Shown here piece after piece: positions 8,523 to 15,190 of a DNA stretch of 17,828 nucleotides. The position numbers and the translations under genes are program-made. The DNA is from CAZMFZ01 sp046152935 (GTDB taxonomy: Bacteria > Bacteroidota > Bacteroidia > Cytophagales > UBA9547): NCBI GenBank assembly GCA_046152935.1, contig JBJXGB010000193.1, positions 1 through 17,828 of the forward strand, given 5' to 3'. Numbering within the stretch: the first letter of the stretch is position 1; every line of letters starts with the position of its first letter. Below the pieces are notes generated by a model. The model saw nothing but the letters and a program-made list of their open reading frames with translations. It did no database searches and was not told where the DNA came from.

Positions 8523-8834
8523 CTACAACTTACCCAACATCTCCAACACCGCTTCTTCTTTTCCAGTTGCGTAAGCCTCGAACAATTCACCTTTTTTGAA
8601 CGTGGCCACAAATGGCAGGTTGTTTACACCAGCTATTTTTCGTGCCTCTGGGCTTTCTTCGGCATTTATTTCTATAAAAGTAATGTTTGTAAATCGGTCT
8701 TCTTCAGATAGTCTTCTAAATTTGGGTGCGAAAAGCTTGCATGTGCCACACCAATCAGCAAAATATTTTACTACCACATTTTCGTGGTCGGCAAGGTGCT
8801 TGTTAAAGTCTGCATCAGAGGCGTGGTGAACCAT
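8523..8834 (-). CDS. trxA: Thioredoxin
   Basis: Small cytoplasmic dithiol oxidoreductase of 103 residues, the normal thioredoxin length, with no signal peptide. The active site is WCGTC (28-32) in the context FADWCGTCKLFAP, and the cis-proline is Pro74 in NLPFVATF. The canonical thioredoxin active site is WCGPC; the Thr at the second intervening position should change the redox potential, and the family also tolerates WCGTC in thioredoxin-like proteins. It ends in a TAG facing the tRNA pair. Upstream (8835-9015) is a 181 bp divergent intergenic stretch with a 7-bp direct repeat AATGATT at 8856-8862 and 8866-8872, spaced one helical turn apart, whose meaning is unknown. A specialised thioredoxin-like role is possible. 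Confidence 0.93.
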   Translation of the reverse strand: MVHHASDADFNKHLADHENVVVKYFADWCGTCKLFAPKFRRLSEEDRFTNITFIEINAEESPEARKIAGVNNLPFVATFKKGELFEAYATGKEEAVLEMLGKL

Positions 8835-9015
8835 TTTTTTGTGCTAGAAATTGAAAATGATTAATAATGATTTTCTTTGCATAAAACTAAGGCAATGAAA
8901 GTAAAGTTCAAAGCACTATTTTCAATTAGCTGCAATATGCAATTTTTGGGTGTGTAATCTCATTAGCGTGCTGTTTATCAAATTTGACGACTTCTTAAAT
9001 TACTGAACAGTAAAA

Positions 9016-9597
9016 ATGTTAAAATATCCAATCTACATTCGGTCGGTTACCAATTTATCAGATGCTCGCTACTGTGCAGGCATGGGCGTAGAGATGATCG
9101 GCTTTTGTTTTGACCCACAAAGTGCCGATTATATTGAGCCAACCATCGCCCAAGGCATTATTGGATGGTTGAGTGGTGTAAAAATTGTGGCAGAATTTGG
9201 CGAAAATAATGAAGCCGAAATGCAGCTTTTAATTGAAGAATTGAAGCCAAATATGATTTCTGTGAGCGCAAAATCGCACTTTTCAGATGAAATTTTGCCG
9301 ATTATCTATCGAATTGATTTGGCAAATGAGCTTAAAGTTTACCCACCAGCTGGCTCATTTGTATTGATTGAAAATTCTGCCGAAAATTTGAATAATTACT
9401 ATACGAACTTCCTAAAAAAAGAGATTTCGGGTCCATATAAATTGATCTTTGGCACTGGCTTTGTGAAAGAAACAATTGATGAAGTTCAAAATGTGTACCA
9501 GCCTTATGGATATTCGCTAAAAGGGGGGAAAGAAATAATGCCAGGTTTGAAAAATTTTGATGAGTTGGCCGATATTTTGGAAGCGATTGAAATTTGA
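9016..9597 (+). CDS. TrpF-fold protein, probably not a PRA isomerase
   Basis: The 193 residues align end to end with phosphoribosylanthranilate isomerase (TrpF, a TIM barrel of tryptophan synthesis). VTNLSDARYCAGMGVEMIGFCF (11-32) matches the family start ITNxxDAxxAxxxGAxxxGFxF, and MPGLKNFDELADIL (175-188) matches its end. The catalytic residues differ: the cysteine of the KxCG motif is Arg9, the active-site arginine of the SxRYV region is Asp38 (SADYI), the general-acid aspartate is replaced near Glu119 (VLIEN), and the SSGVE phosphate-binding end reads LKGGKE. No other trp gene is nearby. It is therefore most likely a family member with a changed or lost activity rather than a working TrpF. 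Homologues in related Bacteroidota may be automatically labelled TrpF. Confidence 0.75.
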   Translation: MLKYPIYIRSVTNLSDARYCAGMGVEMIGFCFDPQSADYIEPTIAQGIIGWLSGVKIVAEFGENNEAEMQLLIEELKPNMISVSAKSHFSDEILPIIYRIDLANELKVYPPAGSFVLIENSAENLNNYYTNFLKKEISGPYKLIFGTGFVKETIDEVQNVYQPYGYSLKGGKEIMPGLKNFDELADILEAIEI

Positions 9598-9704
9598 GAG
9601 AAAAGAAAAGTTTATTAGAAAAACATCAATTTATCTTCAAAACTTATTTACTTTGCAATGAGGATAGTGAAATTTCATTTTTAAAGTCACATAGTCGATA
9701 CAAA

Positions 9705-9926
9705 ATGAAAAAGCAAAAAAAATACGCAACAGGTTTTCTATATTCAACTCCTTCTTTTTGGTTAGGAGCTGCAACTGTAATAAATATATCTGGAAATTTT
9801 TACGAATTTAATTCATCTGATTCGGGCTTCGAATCCGATTCGAAGGCAATTGAAAACGACTTTCGAATGATAGGACAAGACATTTATGATGTGATTGACA
9901 AAATCAATTTGGAAAAAAAATATTGA
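9705..9926 (+). CDS. Small hypothetical protein paired with DUF2335 gene
   Basis: Unrecognised protein of 73 residues if the ATG at 9705 is used. The frame is open back to a TTG at 9594 overlapping the preceding stop, which would give 110 residues. I prefer the ATG because a near-consensus -7 element (TTACTTTG, 9648-9655) lies in between and the sequence from MKKQKKYATGF onward looks like a compact, self-contained protein. It has a basic start, a hydrophobic patch (FLYSTPSFWLGAATVINISG), a Ser/Asp-rich linker and a C-terminal amphipathic helix (FRMIGQDIYDVIDKI). There is no clear membrane helix or signal peptide. It precedes the DUF2335 gene by 17 bp; I have a loose memory that similar small proteins accompany DUF2335 genes, which I could not verify. 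Confidence 0.65.
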   Translation: MKKQKKYATGFLYSTPSFWLGAATVINISGNFYEFNSSDSGFESDSKAIENDFRMIGQDIYDVIDKINLEKKY

Positions 9927-9943
9927 TTTCATCATTCTAATCT

Positions 9944-10438
9944 ATGCCTGAAGAGATACAAAATCAAGAAGAATCTGAAAATGGTGATTTGAGTAAAATC
10001 GAGAGGCGATTAACTGAAATTGATCCAAAAATCTTTGAAGGTGTTCCCAGTCAAAAAAAGAAACAAATAATTAGAAGTTTTGTCATTACTATGCACAAAA
10101 CCCATGTAGGTCCACTTCCCGACCCAAAAACCTTGTCGGAGTATTCTTTAATTATTCCAAATGGTGCAGAACGAATAATGCAGATGGCTGAAAGGCAACT
10201 CGACCATAGGATGAAAATGGAAAACAAGGTGGTTGGAGGCCAAATGTTACAAAGTAACATTGGACAGATTTTGGCTTTTTTGATTGGAATAGCTGCTTTG
10301 CTGGCATCTACCTACTGCATTGTTACTGGTCACGAATGGGCTGGTAGTATATTGGGAATTGGAGGTCTTACCAGTCTGGTAACAGCATTTATTAAAGGCC
10401 GTAGCCAACAAGAGAGAAGTCTAACTGAAAAGCGTTAA
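9944..10438 (+). CDS. DUF2335 predicted membrane protein
   Basis: Protein of 164 residues with the DUF2335 signature GPLPDPKTLSEYSLIIPNGAERIM (56-79), followed by a charged helix MAERQLDHRMKME (81-93) and two predicted membrane helices (about 107-127 and 133-151) separated by a short HEW turn. The N-terminus is acidic and soluble and the C-terminus basic, so both ends probably face the cytoplasm. The function of the family is not known to me; it occurs widely and patchily among bacteria, which suggests an accessory role. It is co-directional with the small protein 17 bp upstream and converges on the minus-strand gene that ends only 12 bp away, with no visible terminator between them. Confidence 0.85.
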   Translation: MPEEIQNQEESENGDLSKIERRLTEIDPKIFEGVPSQKKKQIIRSFVITMHKTHVGPLPDPKTLSEYSLIIPNGAERIMQMAERQLDHRMKMENKVVGGQMLQSNIGQILAFLIGIAALLASTYCIVTGHEWAGSILGIGGLTSLVTAFIKGRSQQERSLTEKR

Positions 10439-10450
10439 GTTTTTCTTACC

Positions 10451-11950
10451 TCATTTTCCTCGTACATTTTCATTCACCCAAACAAGCAAAGCCTTGATGA
10501 TGAACTGGTAAGGCAATACTTCGCACACATCATAAGCGTATTCTTCTTGTTTTTCAGATTTTAAATGAAGCCTTTTTATCTTATCGATATCGACACCTTC
10601 CATAGCCAAGCCTGCCACTTTTATAAATAATTTGATGAAATGAATGGTTCGCTTTTCCTGACTGTCTTTGACATGTCTTTGCACATATATGTTGATAAAA
10701 TTGGCATCCCAGTCAAATTTGTATCCGCCATTGGCAATCAGAAGCAGCATTTTTAAGATAATAAATTGTAGCTGGTAGCCAATTTTGTCTTTTGTGAATG
10801 ATTTGCACTCATTTTCAAGCGATTGCACGATGTTTTTTGATTTATAAACTTCAAAAGTAGCTTGAAAATCGTTTCTACCTGCAACCGAATAATATACATA
10901 TACGTAGCCTTCCATTACGATCCAAAATGCACGGTCGTTGGGGTGCAACATTTCAAATTGTGCTGCATTTCTTACTTCATTTATGATACCGTGTGCCAGC
11001 TCGTAATTACCAGATTTGAATAAAATATCGACATGAAGGGCTTGTACTTCAAATTTGTTGAAGGCTTTGTAATCAGATATTTCTAAAGATTTCTGCAAAG
11101 TTGCACGTGCTTCATCTATTTTGCCTAGGTTTCTCAAATTTCTAGAAAGTTCCATTTCCATTTCTAAATGAGGAAAGTGGCTTCTTAAATGTGGGTTTTT
11201 ATGGATTAACCGCTCTATTTCGTCCAATAGCTCTTTTACTTTGGCATATTTTCGATTGTATTTAGCTAAAAAGAAATTGAGTTTAAGTTCGTAAAGTTCG
11301 ATGGTGATTGAGTTTATTTCTTTCGCAAATAGCTCTGTTTCAGCAAGATACAATTTTGCTTCTTCAGCCATTTCATCAGTTATCTGTAAAATATATTTTT
11401 TTTTACTCATTAGCAACTCCCATTTAGCTTGCGGTTTTTGCTCATAATCTAGTTTTCTGATCAGCTTTTTAAGCTCTCTATCGTATTTATGCGTTTCTTC
11501 AGGCACGCCTTTTATAAAATTAAGAATTCGCAATTGCCTCACCGTTTCGATTTCAATATCGGTAAGATTTAGTTTTATCGCCTCGAGATGCGTTTTTGCT
11601 AGTATTTTTTCTGCATTGTGGTATACATTTTCCATCAAAAGCATTTCGGTAATGGCCAATTTCTTTTTTAGCTCAAATTTTTCGGTTACATGGCTAATAT
11701 TTTCAGAACTATCGCAGTGGAGTATCATTTCCAGAAGTTTATTCTTCAAATTTTTTTTGAGCATTAAATATTTTTTGTCGCCTGGCTGTGCGTTGTAAAT
11801 AAAAGTAGCGGCTTGGTCGTCATTTAAAAATTGAGTGTTTTGAATGCCATCGAACAACTGGCGAAGTTTCGAATCGCGGGGCAACCATTGGTCGATGTTT
11901 TTAATTCGATTCCTATTAAGTACAAAAACTAGTTCATTCAAGTTTTCCAT
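10451..11950 (-). CDS. Hypothetical helical (TPR-like) protein
   Basis: Cytosolic-looking protein of 499 residues without signal peptide or membrane helix. It is almost wholly alpha-helical and charged, with repeated helix pairs that resemble degenerate tetratricopeptide repeats, for example around LRNLGKIDEARATLQKSLEI (about 274-293) and the following segment FKSGNYELAHGIINEV. The N-terminus (ENLNELVFVLNRN, then YLMLKKNLKNKLLEMIL at 61-77) has the look of a family of uncharacterised Bacteroidota proteins. There is no enzymatic motif, so a scaffold or protein-interaction role is the most that can be inferred. The start is ATG at 11950. The minus-strand upstream region has a one-mismatch -7 element (11970-11977, reading TAAACTTG). 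It converges on the DUF2335 gene and diverges from pth. Confidence 0.75.
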   Translation of the reverse strand: MENLNELVFVLNRNRIKNIDQWLPRDSKLRQLFDGIQNTQFLNDDQAATFIYNAQPGDKKYLMLKKNLKNKLLEMILHCDSSENISHVTEKFELKKKLAITEMLLMENVYHNAEKILAKTHLEAIKLNLTDIEIETVRQLRILNFIKGVPEETHKYDRELKKLIRKLDYEQKPQAKWELLMSKKKYILQITDEMAEEAKLYLAETELFAKEINSITIELYELKLNFFLAKYNRKYAKVKELLDEIERLIHKNPHLRSHFPHLEMEMELSRNLRNLGKIDEARATLQKSLEISDYKAFNKFEVQALHVDILFKSGNYELAHGIINEVRNAAQFEMLHPNDRAFWIVMEGYVYVYYSVAGRNDFQATFEVYKSKNIVQSLENECKSFTKDKIGYQLQFIILKMLLLIANGGYKFDWDANFINIYVQRHVKDSQEKRTIHFIKLFIKVAGLAMEGVDIDKIKRLHLKSEKQEEYAYDVCEVLPYQFIIKALLVWVNENVRGK

Positions 11951-12150
11951 TATTCAAAAAAAGAATTTGCAAGTTTACTTTTTACCAATTTTAAGATACG
12001 ATTGAAAAAAAAACAATATAATTATTCTTGAAATTTACCTAAGTATTTGTTGGCGAAAAATAATAAATCGTAATCTAATTGTGCCGCTCTCACCAATTTA
12101 TAAGTTGTCAAAGTTTTTTTTCAAAGGCTTGGATTTACGTAATTATTTTG

Positions 12151-12188
12151 AAAATGCCGTCCGATATCGGGCTGCATTTTTTATTTTT
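12151..12188 (+). terminator. Terminator-like hairpin upstream of pth
   Basis: A near-perfect inverted repeat runs from 12151 to 12180, with outer arms AAAATGC and GCATTTT and a central palindrome CCGATATCGG (12161-12170). One mismatch (12158/12173) and one G-U pair interrupt a stem of about 13 bp. It is followed by a T-rich tail (12181-12188), the form of an intrinsic terminator in the plus direction. No plus-strand gene lies upstream, because the neighbour is divergent. It could end a small RNA, act as a leader attenuator of pth, or be a protein-binding palindrome. Confidence 0.5.
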
Positions 12189-12189
12189 G
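12182..12189 (+). promoter_or_regulatory. -7 promoter element for pth
   Basis: TATTTTTG fits TAnnTTTG and would start a transcript near 12196, about 11 nt before the pth ATG. It overlaps the T tail of the hairpin, so in this T-rich context the match may be chance. No -33 element is evident. Confidence 0.35.
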
Positions 12190-12206
12190 TCCAAAACCAA
12201 GCTATA

Positions 12207-12767
12207 ATGAATTATTTGATTGTTGGTCTGGGTAATATTGGCGCAGAATATGAGCTTACAAGGCACAACATTGGCTTTCTCTCTGTCGATCAATTTGCCG
12301 AAAAAAATAAAGTAGTTTTTGAGGTAGATCGATTGGCATACAAAGCCGATTTTAAACACAAAGGCAAAACCATTCACCTGATAAAACCTACCACATATAT
12401 GAATTTAAGTGGTAAAGCTGTGGGTTTTTGGATAAAAGAATTAAAAATACCGCTTGAAAATTTGCTTGTAATTACCGATGATCTCAACCTGCCGTTTGGC
12501 AAAATGCGAATGCGATCGAAAGGCTCGAGTGGTGGGCAAAATGGATTGAATAATATCAACGAAGTGCTGCAAACTGAAAATTATGCTCGTTTGAGAATGG
12601 GAATTGGCAATGAATTTTCGAAAGGAAGGCAGATAGATTATGTGTTGGGTCGATTTTCAAAAGAGCAGTTTGATGAATTGCCATTTTTGATGGGAAATGC
12701 TAGCGATGCCATGCTTAGTTTTTGTATGGAAGGCATTGCGATAGCGATGAATAAATATAATTCTTGA
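12207..12767 (+). CDS. pth: Peptidyl-tRNA hydrolase
   Basis: Essential cytosolic esterase that frees tRNA from peptidyl-tRNA dropped by stalled ribosomes. From ATG 12207 the protein has 186 residues, the normal length. Motifs are GLGNIGAEYELTRHNIGF (7-24) with Asn10 and the catalytic His20, KPTTYMNLSG (60-69) with Asn66, the DDLNLPFG segment (91-98) and GSSGGQNGLNNI (107-118) with Asn112. An in-frame GTG at 12081 would add 42 residues translated through the hairpin; family alignment rules this out. Ile11 replaces the Pro common in other phyla. It is preceded by the hairpin and a -7-like element, and followed 102 bp later by nspC in the same direction. Confidence 0.96.
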   Translation: MNYLIVGLGNIGAEYELTRHNIGFLSVDQFAEKNKVVFEVDRLAYKADFKHKGKTIHLIKPTTYMNLSGKAVGFWIKELKIPLENLLVITDDLNLPFGKMRMRSKGSSGGQNGLNNINEVLQTENYARLRMGIGNEFSKGRQIDYVLGRFSKEQFDELPFLMGNASDAMLSFCMEGIAIAMNKYNS

Positions 12768-12869
12768 TCTGTCGATTGTTCAGACATCTAGCAATATTTA
12801 TTCATCAAAACTTAACTTGCATTTGCACAGTTTATCTCATTATTTTTACACTCATTTAAAAGCAATCCA

Positions 12870-14015
12870 TTGAGTCAAATACCTTTCGATACCATTCCAT
12901 CCCCTTGTTTTTTGCTAGATGAAAAATTGCTACGCAAAAACCTAGAACTCATAAAGTCGGTTGCAGACCGCTCCGGAGCCAAAATTATATTGGCACTCAA
13001 AGGGTTTTCGATGTACAGTGCATTTCCGCTGGTGAAACAATATGTGCCTGGCACCACAGCGAGCTCACTGAATGAAGCCCGATTGGCAGCTTGGGAGTTT
13101 GGTGGCGAAGTTCACGCGTATTGTGTGGCCTATCTCGACCAAGAATTTGACGAAATGATGCAATTGGCTGGCCATATCACTTTTAATTCTATCAGGCAAT
13201 ACCAACATTTTAAACCAAGAATAGATGCCAATGCGAGTAAAATTGCATGTGCCATCAGAATAAATCCTGAATACTCAGAAGTGGAAACAGATTTGTACAA
13301 TCCTTGTATTCCAGGCTCGCGATTAGGAGTGACAGCCAACAATATTGGCTCAAAATTGCCCGAAGGAATTGAAGGTTTGCATTCCCATACACTTTGTGAA
13401 AAAGATAGCTACGCCTTGGAACGCACTTTTGCAGCTATTGAAAAGAATTTCGGACTGCTATTGACACAAATAAAATTTCTCAACCTAGGCGGTGGCCATT
13501 TGATGACCAAAGAAGGCTACGACCGCGAACATTTGATAGGGTTAATTGAAGGCATTTATGCGAAATATCCCAATATCAAGGAAATAATACTTGAGCCAGG
13601 TTCAGCATTTGCGTGGCAAACGGGCTATTTGGTTTCCAAAGTATTGGATATTGTTGAAAGTGGAGGCAAAGAAGTGGCAGTGCTCGATAGTTCGATTTCA
13701 GCTCACATGCCCGACTGTATTGAGATGCCCTACATTGCCAAAATTACTGGCGCAGAAATTGCTGAAAACGGAAAAAATAGCTACAAGGTTGGCGGACTTA
13801 CTTGCTTGGCAGGCGACCACATGGGTCCGTATTCTTTTGAAAAGCCTTTGGAAATTGGACAAACCATCGTTTTTGAAGACATGATGCACTACACAATGGT
13901 AAAAACTACTACTTTTAATGGTGTAAACCTGCCAAATATTGGTATTTGGAAAGAAGATAATACTTTTAAAATGATAAAAACTTTTGGCTATGAAGAATAC
14001 AAAAGTAGGTTGTAA
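12870..14015 (+). CDS. nspC: Carboxynorspermidine/carboxyspermidine decarboxylase
   Basis: PLP-dependent decarboxylase making (nor)spermidine from its carboxy precursor, in the alternative polyamine route that starts from aspartate semialdehyde. It has the alanine-racemase-like fold of group III/IV decarboxylases and 381 residues, normal for NspC. Visible motifs are ALKGFSMYS (42-50) with the PLP lysine Lys44, the HSHTLCE segment (171-177), the phosphate-binding LGGGHLMT (206-213), EPGSAFAWQTGYL (242-254) and the catalytic-loop CLAGDHMGPY (312-321). The start is TTG 12870, since no ATG fits and homologues begin here. The partner dehydrogenase gene is not in the window. Its stop codon is followed directly by the palindromes that precede the toxin-antitoxin genes. 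Confidence 0.95.
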   Translation: MSQIPFDTIPSPCFLLDEKLLRKNLELIKSVADRSGAKIILALKGFSMYSAFPLVKQYVPGTTASSLNEARLAAWEFGGEVHAYCVAYLDQEFDEMMQLAGHITFNSIRQYQHFKPRIDANASKIACAIRINPEYSEVETDLYNPCIPGSRLGVTANNIGSKLPEGIEGLHSHTLCEKDSYALERTFAAIEKNFGLLLTQIKFLNLGGGHLMTKEGYDREHLIGLIEGIYAKYPNIKEIILEPGSAFAWQTGYLVSKVLDIVESGGKEVAVLDSSISAHMPDCIEMPYIAKITGAEIAENGKNSYKVGGLTCLAGDHMGPYSFEKPLEIGQTIVFEDMMHYTMVKTTTFNGVNLPNIGIWKEDNTFKMIKTFGYEEYKSRL

Positions 14016-14064
14016 AAAATAGTATTTTAAAAATATTTGCAACCGAAATAAAATACAGTATTTT
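14016..14064 (+). promoter_or_regulatory. Two similar palindromes before mntA-hepT (candidate operators)
   Basis: AAAATA-G-TATTTT (14016-14028) begins right after the nspC stop, and AAAATAC-A-GTATTTT (14050-14064) ends 25 bp before the mntA start. Both are perfect dyads sharing AAAATA and GTATTTT, with centres 35 bp apart. Between them lies a near -7 element (AATATTTG, 14032-14039). Paired dyads around a promoter suggest autoregulation, but A/T richness raises the chance of coincidence. Confidence 0.4.
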
Positions 14065-14089
14065 GACACTCAATTAATTTACCTATTCT

Positions 14090-14386
14090 TTGCTTAGCAA
14101 AAACGAAATATTGAACCGATTAAGAACCGTAAAAGAAGCTTTACACACTATCGGTGTAATAGAAATTGGGCTATTTGGTTCATATAGTATGGATGCAGGC
14201 ACAGTAAATAGCGACATTGACATATTAATAGATTTCGACCCTGCACAAGAAACCTACGACCATTTGTTGGCATCTTGTGCTATTTTAGAAAATGCTTTTG
14301 TAACGCAAACGGTGGACATAGTTACCAAAAATGGATTGAGCAAATGGATAAAGCCTTACATATTACAACAAGTTATTTATGTATAG
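14090..14386 (+). CDS. mntA: MntA-type nucleotidyltransferase antitoxin
   Basis: Minimal nucleotidyltransferase of 98 residues, antitoxin of the HepT/MntA type VII toxin-antitoxin family. In the characterised systems MntA neutralises HepT by transferring AMP to a tyrosine beside the toxin active site. The catalytic motif GSYS (30-33) is followed by the metal-binding pair Asp42 and Asp44 in SDIDILIDFD, with a third acidic residue at Asp76 in TVDIVT; all are intact, so activity is expected. The start is TTG 14090 (reading MLSKNEIL), in agreement with family starts. Its last 8 bases overlap the start of hepT, so translation is coupled. It lies 74 bp after nspC, with palindromes in the gap. Confidence 0.9.
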   Translation: MLSKNEILNRLRTVKEALHTIGVIEIGLFGSYSMDAGTVNSDIDILIDFDPAQETYDHLLASCAILENAFVTQTVDIVTKNGLSKWIKPYILQQVIYV

Positions 14387-14720
14387 GCATCATAAAGAGA
14401 TATTGTGTCACATACTAGATGAATGCAATTATATAAATGCGCTATTAATAAATGGTTTAGATCGAGAAACTTTCTTGAGAGACGAAACGTTAAAAAGAGC
14501 GGTGGTAAGAAGCTTAGAGATAATAGGTGAGGCCACAAAACAGATTCCTGCAGATATAAAAATTAAAATGTCGCATATTAAATGGAAGGAGATGGCAGGT
14601 ATGAGAGATAGACTTATACACGATTACATGGGTGTGAACTACAATATTGTGTGGGATGTAGCATCTGATAAGATACCTAAGCTAACTCCTCAAATAGTAG
14701 AAGCCATTTCAACAATGTAA
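14379..14720 (+). CDS. hepT: HepT-type HEPN ribonuclease toxin
   Basis: HEPN-domain toxin of 113 residues, the usual length for HepT. The active-site motif RX4HXY is complete: Arg76, His81, Tyr83 in MRDRLIHDYMG. In characterised relatives Arg and His form the RNase site and the Tyr is the residue AMPylated by MntA, so both the toxic and the controlling chemistry should be present here. The rest is helical, with SLEIIGEATKQIP (45-57) being typical of the family. ATG 14379 overlaps the mntA coding end by 8 bp, the compact antitoxin-first order common for these pairs. After the stop lie 273 bp without a recognised gene. Confidence 0.92.
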   Translation: MYRHHKEILCHILDECNYINALLINGLDRETFLRDETLKRAVVRSLEIIGEATKQIPADIKIKMSHIKWKEMAGMRDRLIHDYMGVNYNIVWDVASDKIPKLTPQIVEAISTM

Positions 14721-14993
14721 ATTTTGAAACCGTATTTGTAAGTAGAATACAAGAAAACATTCGTTTTTCATAGAAAATCTACAAATGAAAGACCATGATT
14801 TACGTACCGAAATGAGAAATGAGAAAAAAGGAAAATTGATGAACATTTTTTATCCTTTTAAGACACAATACCTTCACCTAGGCATAAATATAATATCTGT
14901 GTCAATTCATAATTTGATTTTCATTTCAAAAAAAATACAACTTTCATTTTAAGATACAATTTTGACTGTTATATTTGCATTCCAATTTTACAA
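14721..14993 (+). other. Intergenic region between hepT and tRNA-Gln
   Basis: AT-rich stretch of 273 bp. It holds a 55-codon open frame (14785-14952, starting MKDHDLRTEM) with no recognisable similarity, no clear ribosome-binding site and a codon-poor, lysine- and isoleucine-rich tail; I do not call it a gene. The 3' end carries the tRNA-Gln promoter. Nothing else is recognised. Confidence 0.4.
14970..14977 (+). promoter_or_regulatory. -7 promoter element for tRNA-Gln
   Basis: TATATTTG matches TAnnTTTG exactly and is identical to the element before the arginine tRNA pair. It lies 17 bp before the tRNA 5' end. No -33 TTTG is found at the normal distance. Confidence 0.6.
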
Positions 14994-15066
14994 TGACCGA
15001 TGGTGTAACTGGCAACACGTTTGGTTTTGGTCCAAGAGAGTCGAGGTTCGAGCCCTTGTCGGTCAA
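14994..15066 (+). tRNA. tRNA-Gln (anticodon UUG)
   Basis: Full cloverleaf of 73 nt: perfectly paired acceptor TGACCGA/TCGGTCA, D stem GTGT/ACAC, anticodon stem TTTGG/CCAAG with loop TTTTGGT giving UUG, T arm CGAGG-TTCGAGC-CCTTG with one G-U pair, discriminator A. CCA is not encoded. It has its own promoter and terminator, so it is a single-gene unit. Confidence 0.96.
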
Positions 15067-15067
15067 C

Positions 15068-15099
15068 AAAAAGCCCCAATTTATTGGGGCTTTTTTATT
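15068..15099 (+). terminator. Intrinsic terminator after tRNA-Gln
   Basis: AAGCCCCAAT-TT-ATTGGGGCTT forms a perfect stem of at least 10 bp with a GC-rich core, followed by a run of T (15091-15096). It begins 2 bp after the tRNA and is the clearest rho-independent terminator in the window. It isolates the tRNA from mutS. Confidence 0.92.
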
Positions 15100-15190
15100 T
15101 TTTATTAATCGATAATCTTATCCAAGCAGAAACTATTTTTATCTTTATTGCTCCTATTTCTAAAAAGGTCTAAAAGTGTAATTTTTTGAA

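Noticed and set aside
8895..8957. 20-codon open frame starting MKVKFKALFS upstream of the TrpF-like gene
   Set aside because: Too short and without any supporting signal, although the start resembles a signal peptide.
9594..9704. 37-codon extension of the small protein from a TTG overlapping the upstream stop
   Set aside because: Possible translational coupling, but the ATG at 9705 behind a promoter-like element is the better start; kept only as an alternative.
12081..12206. 42-codon N-terminal extension of pth from a GTG
   Set aside because: It would be translated through the hairpin and has no counterpart in the family; ATG 12207 gives the canonical start.
14785..14952. 55-codon open frame between hepT and tRNA-Gln
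   Set aside because: AT-rich, no recognisable motif or ribosome-binding site, and this length is expected by chance.
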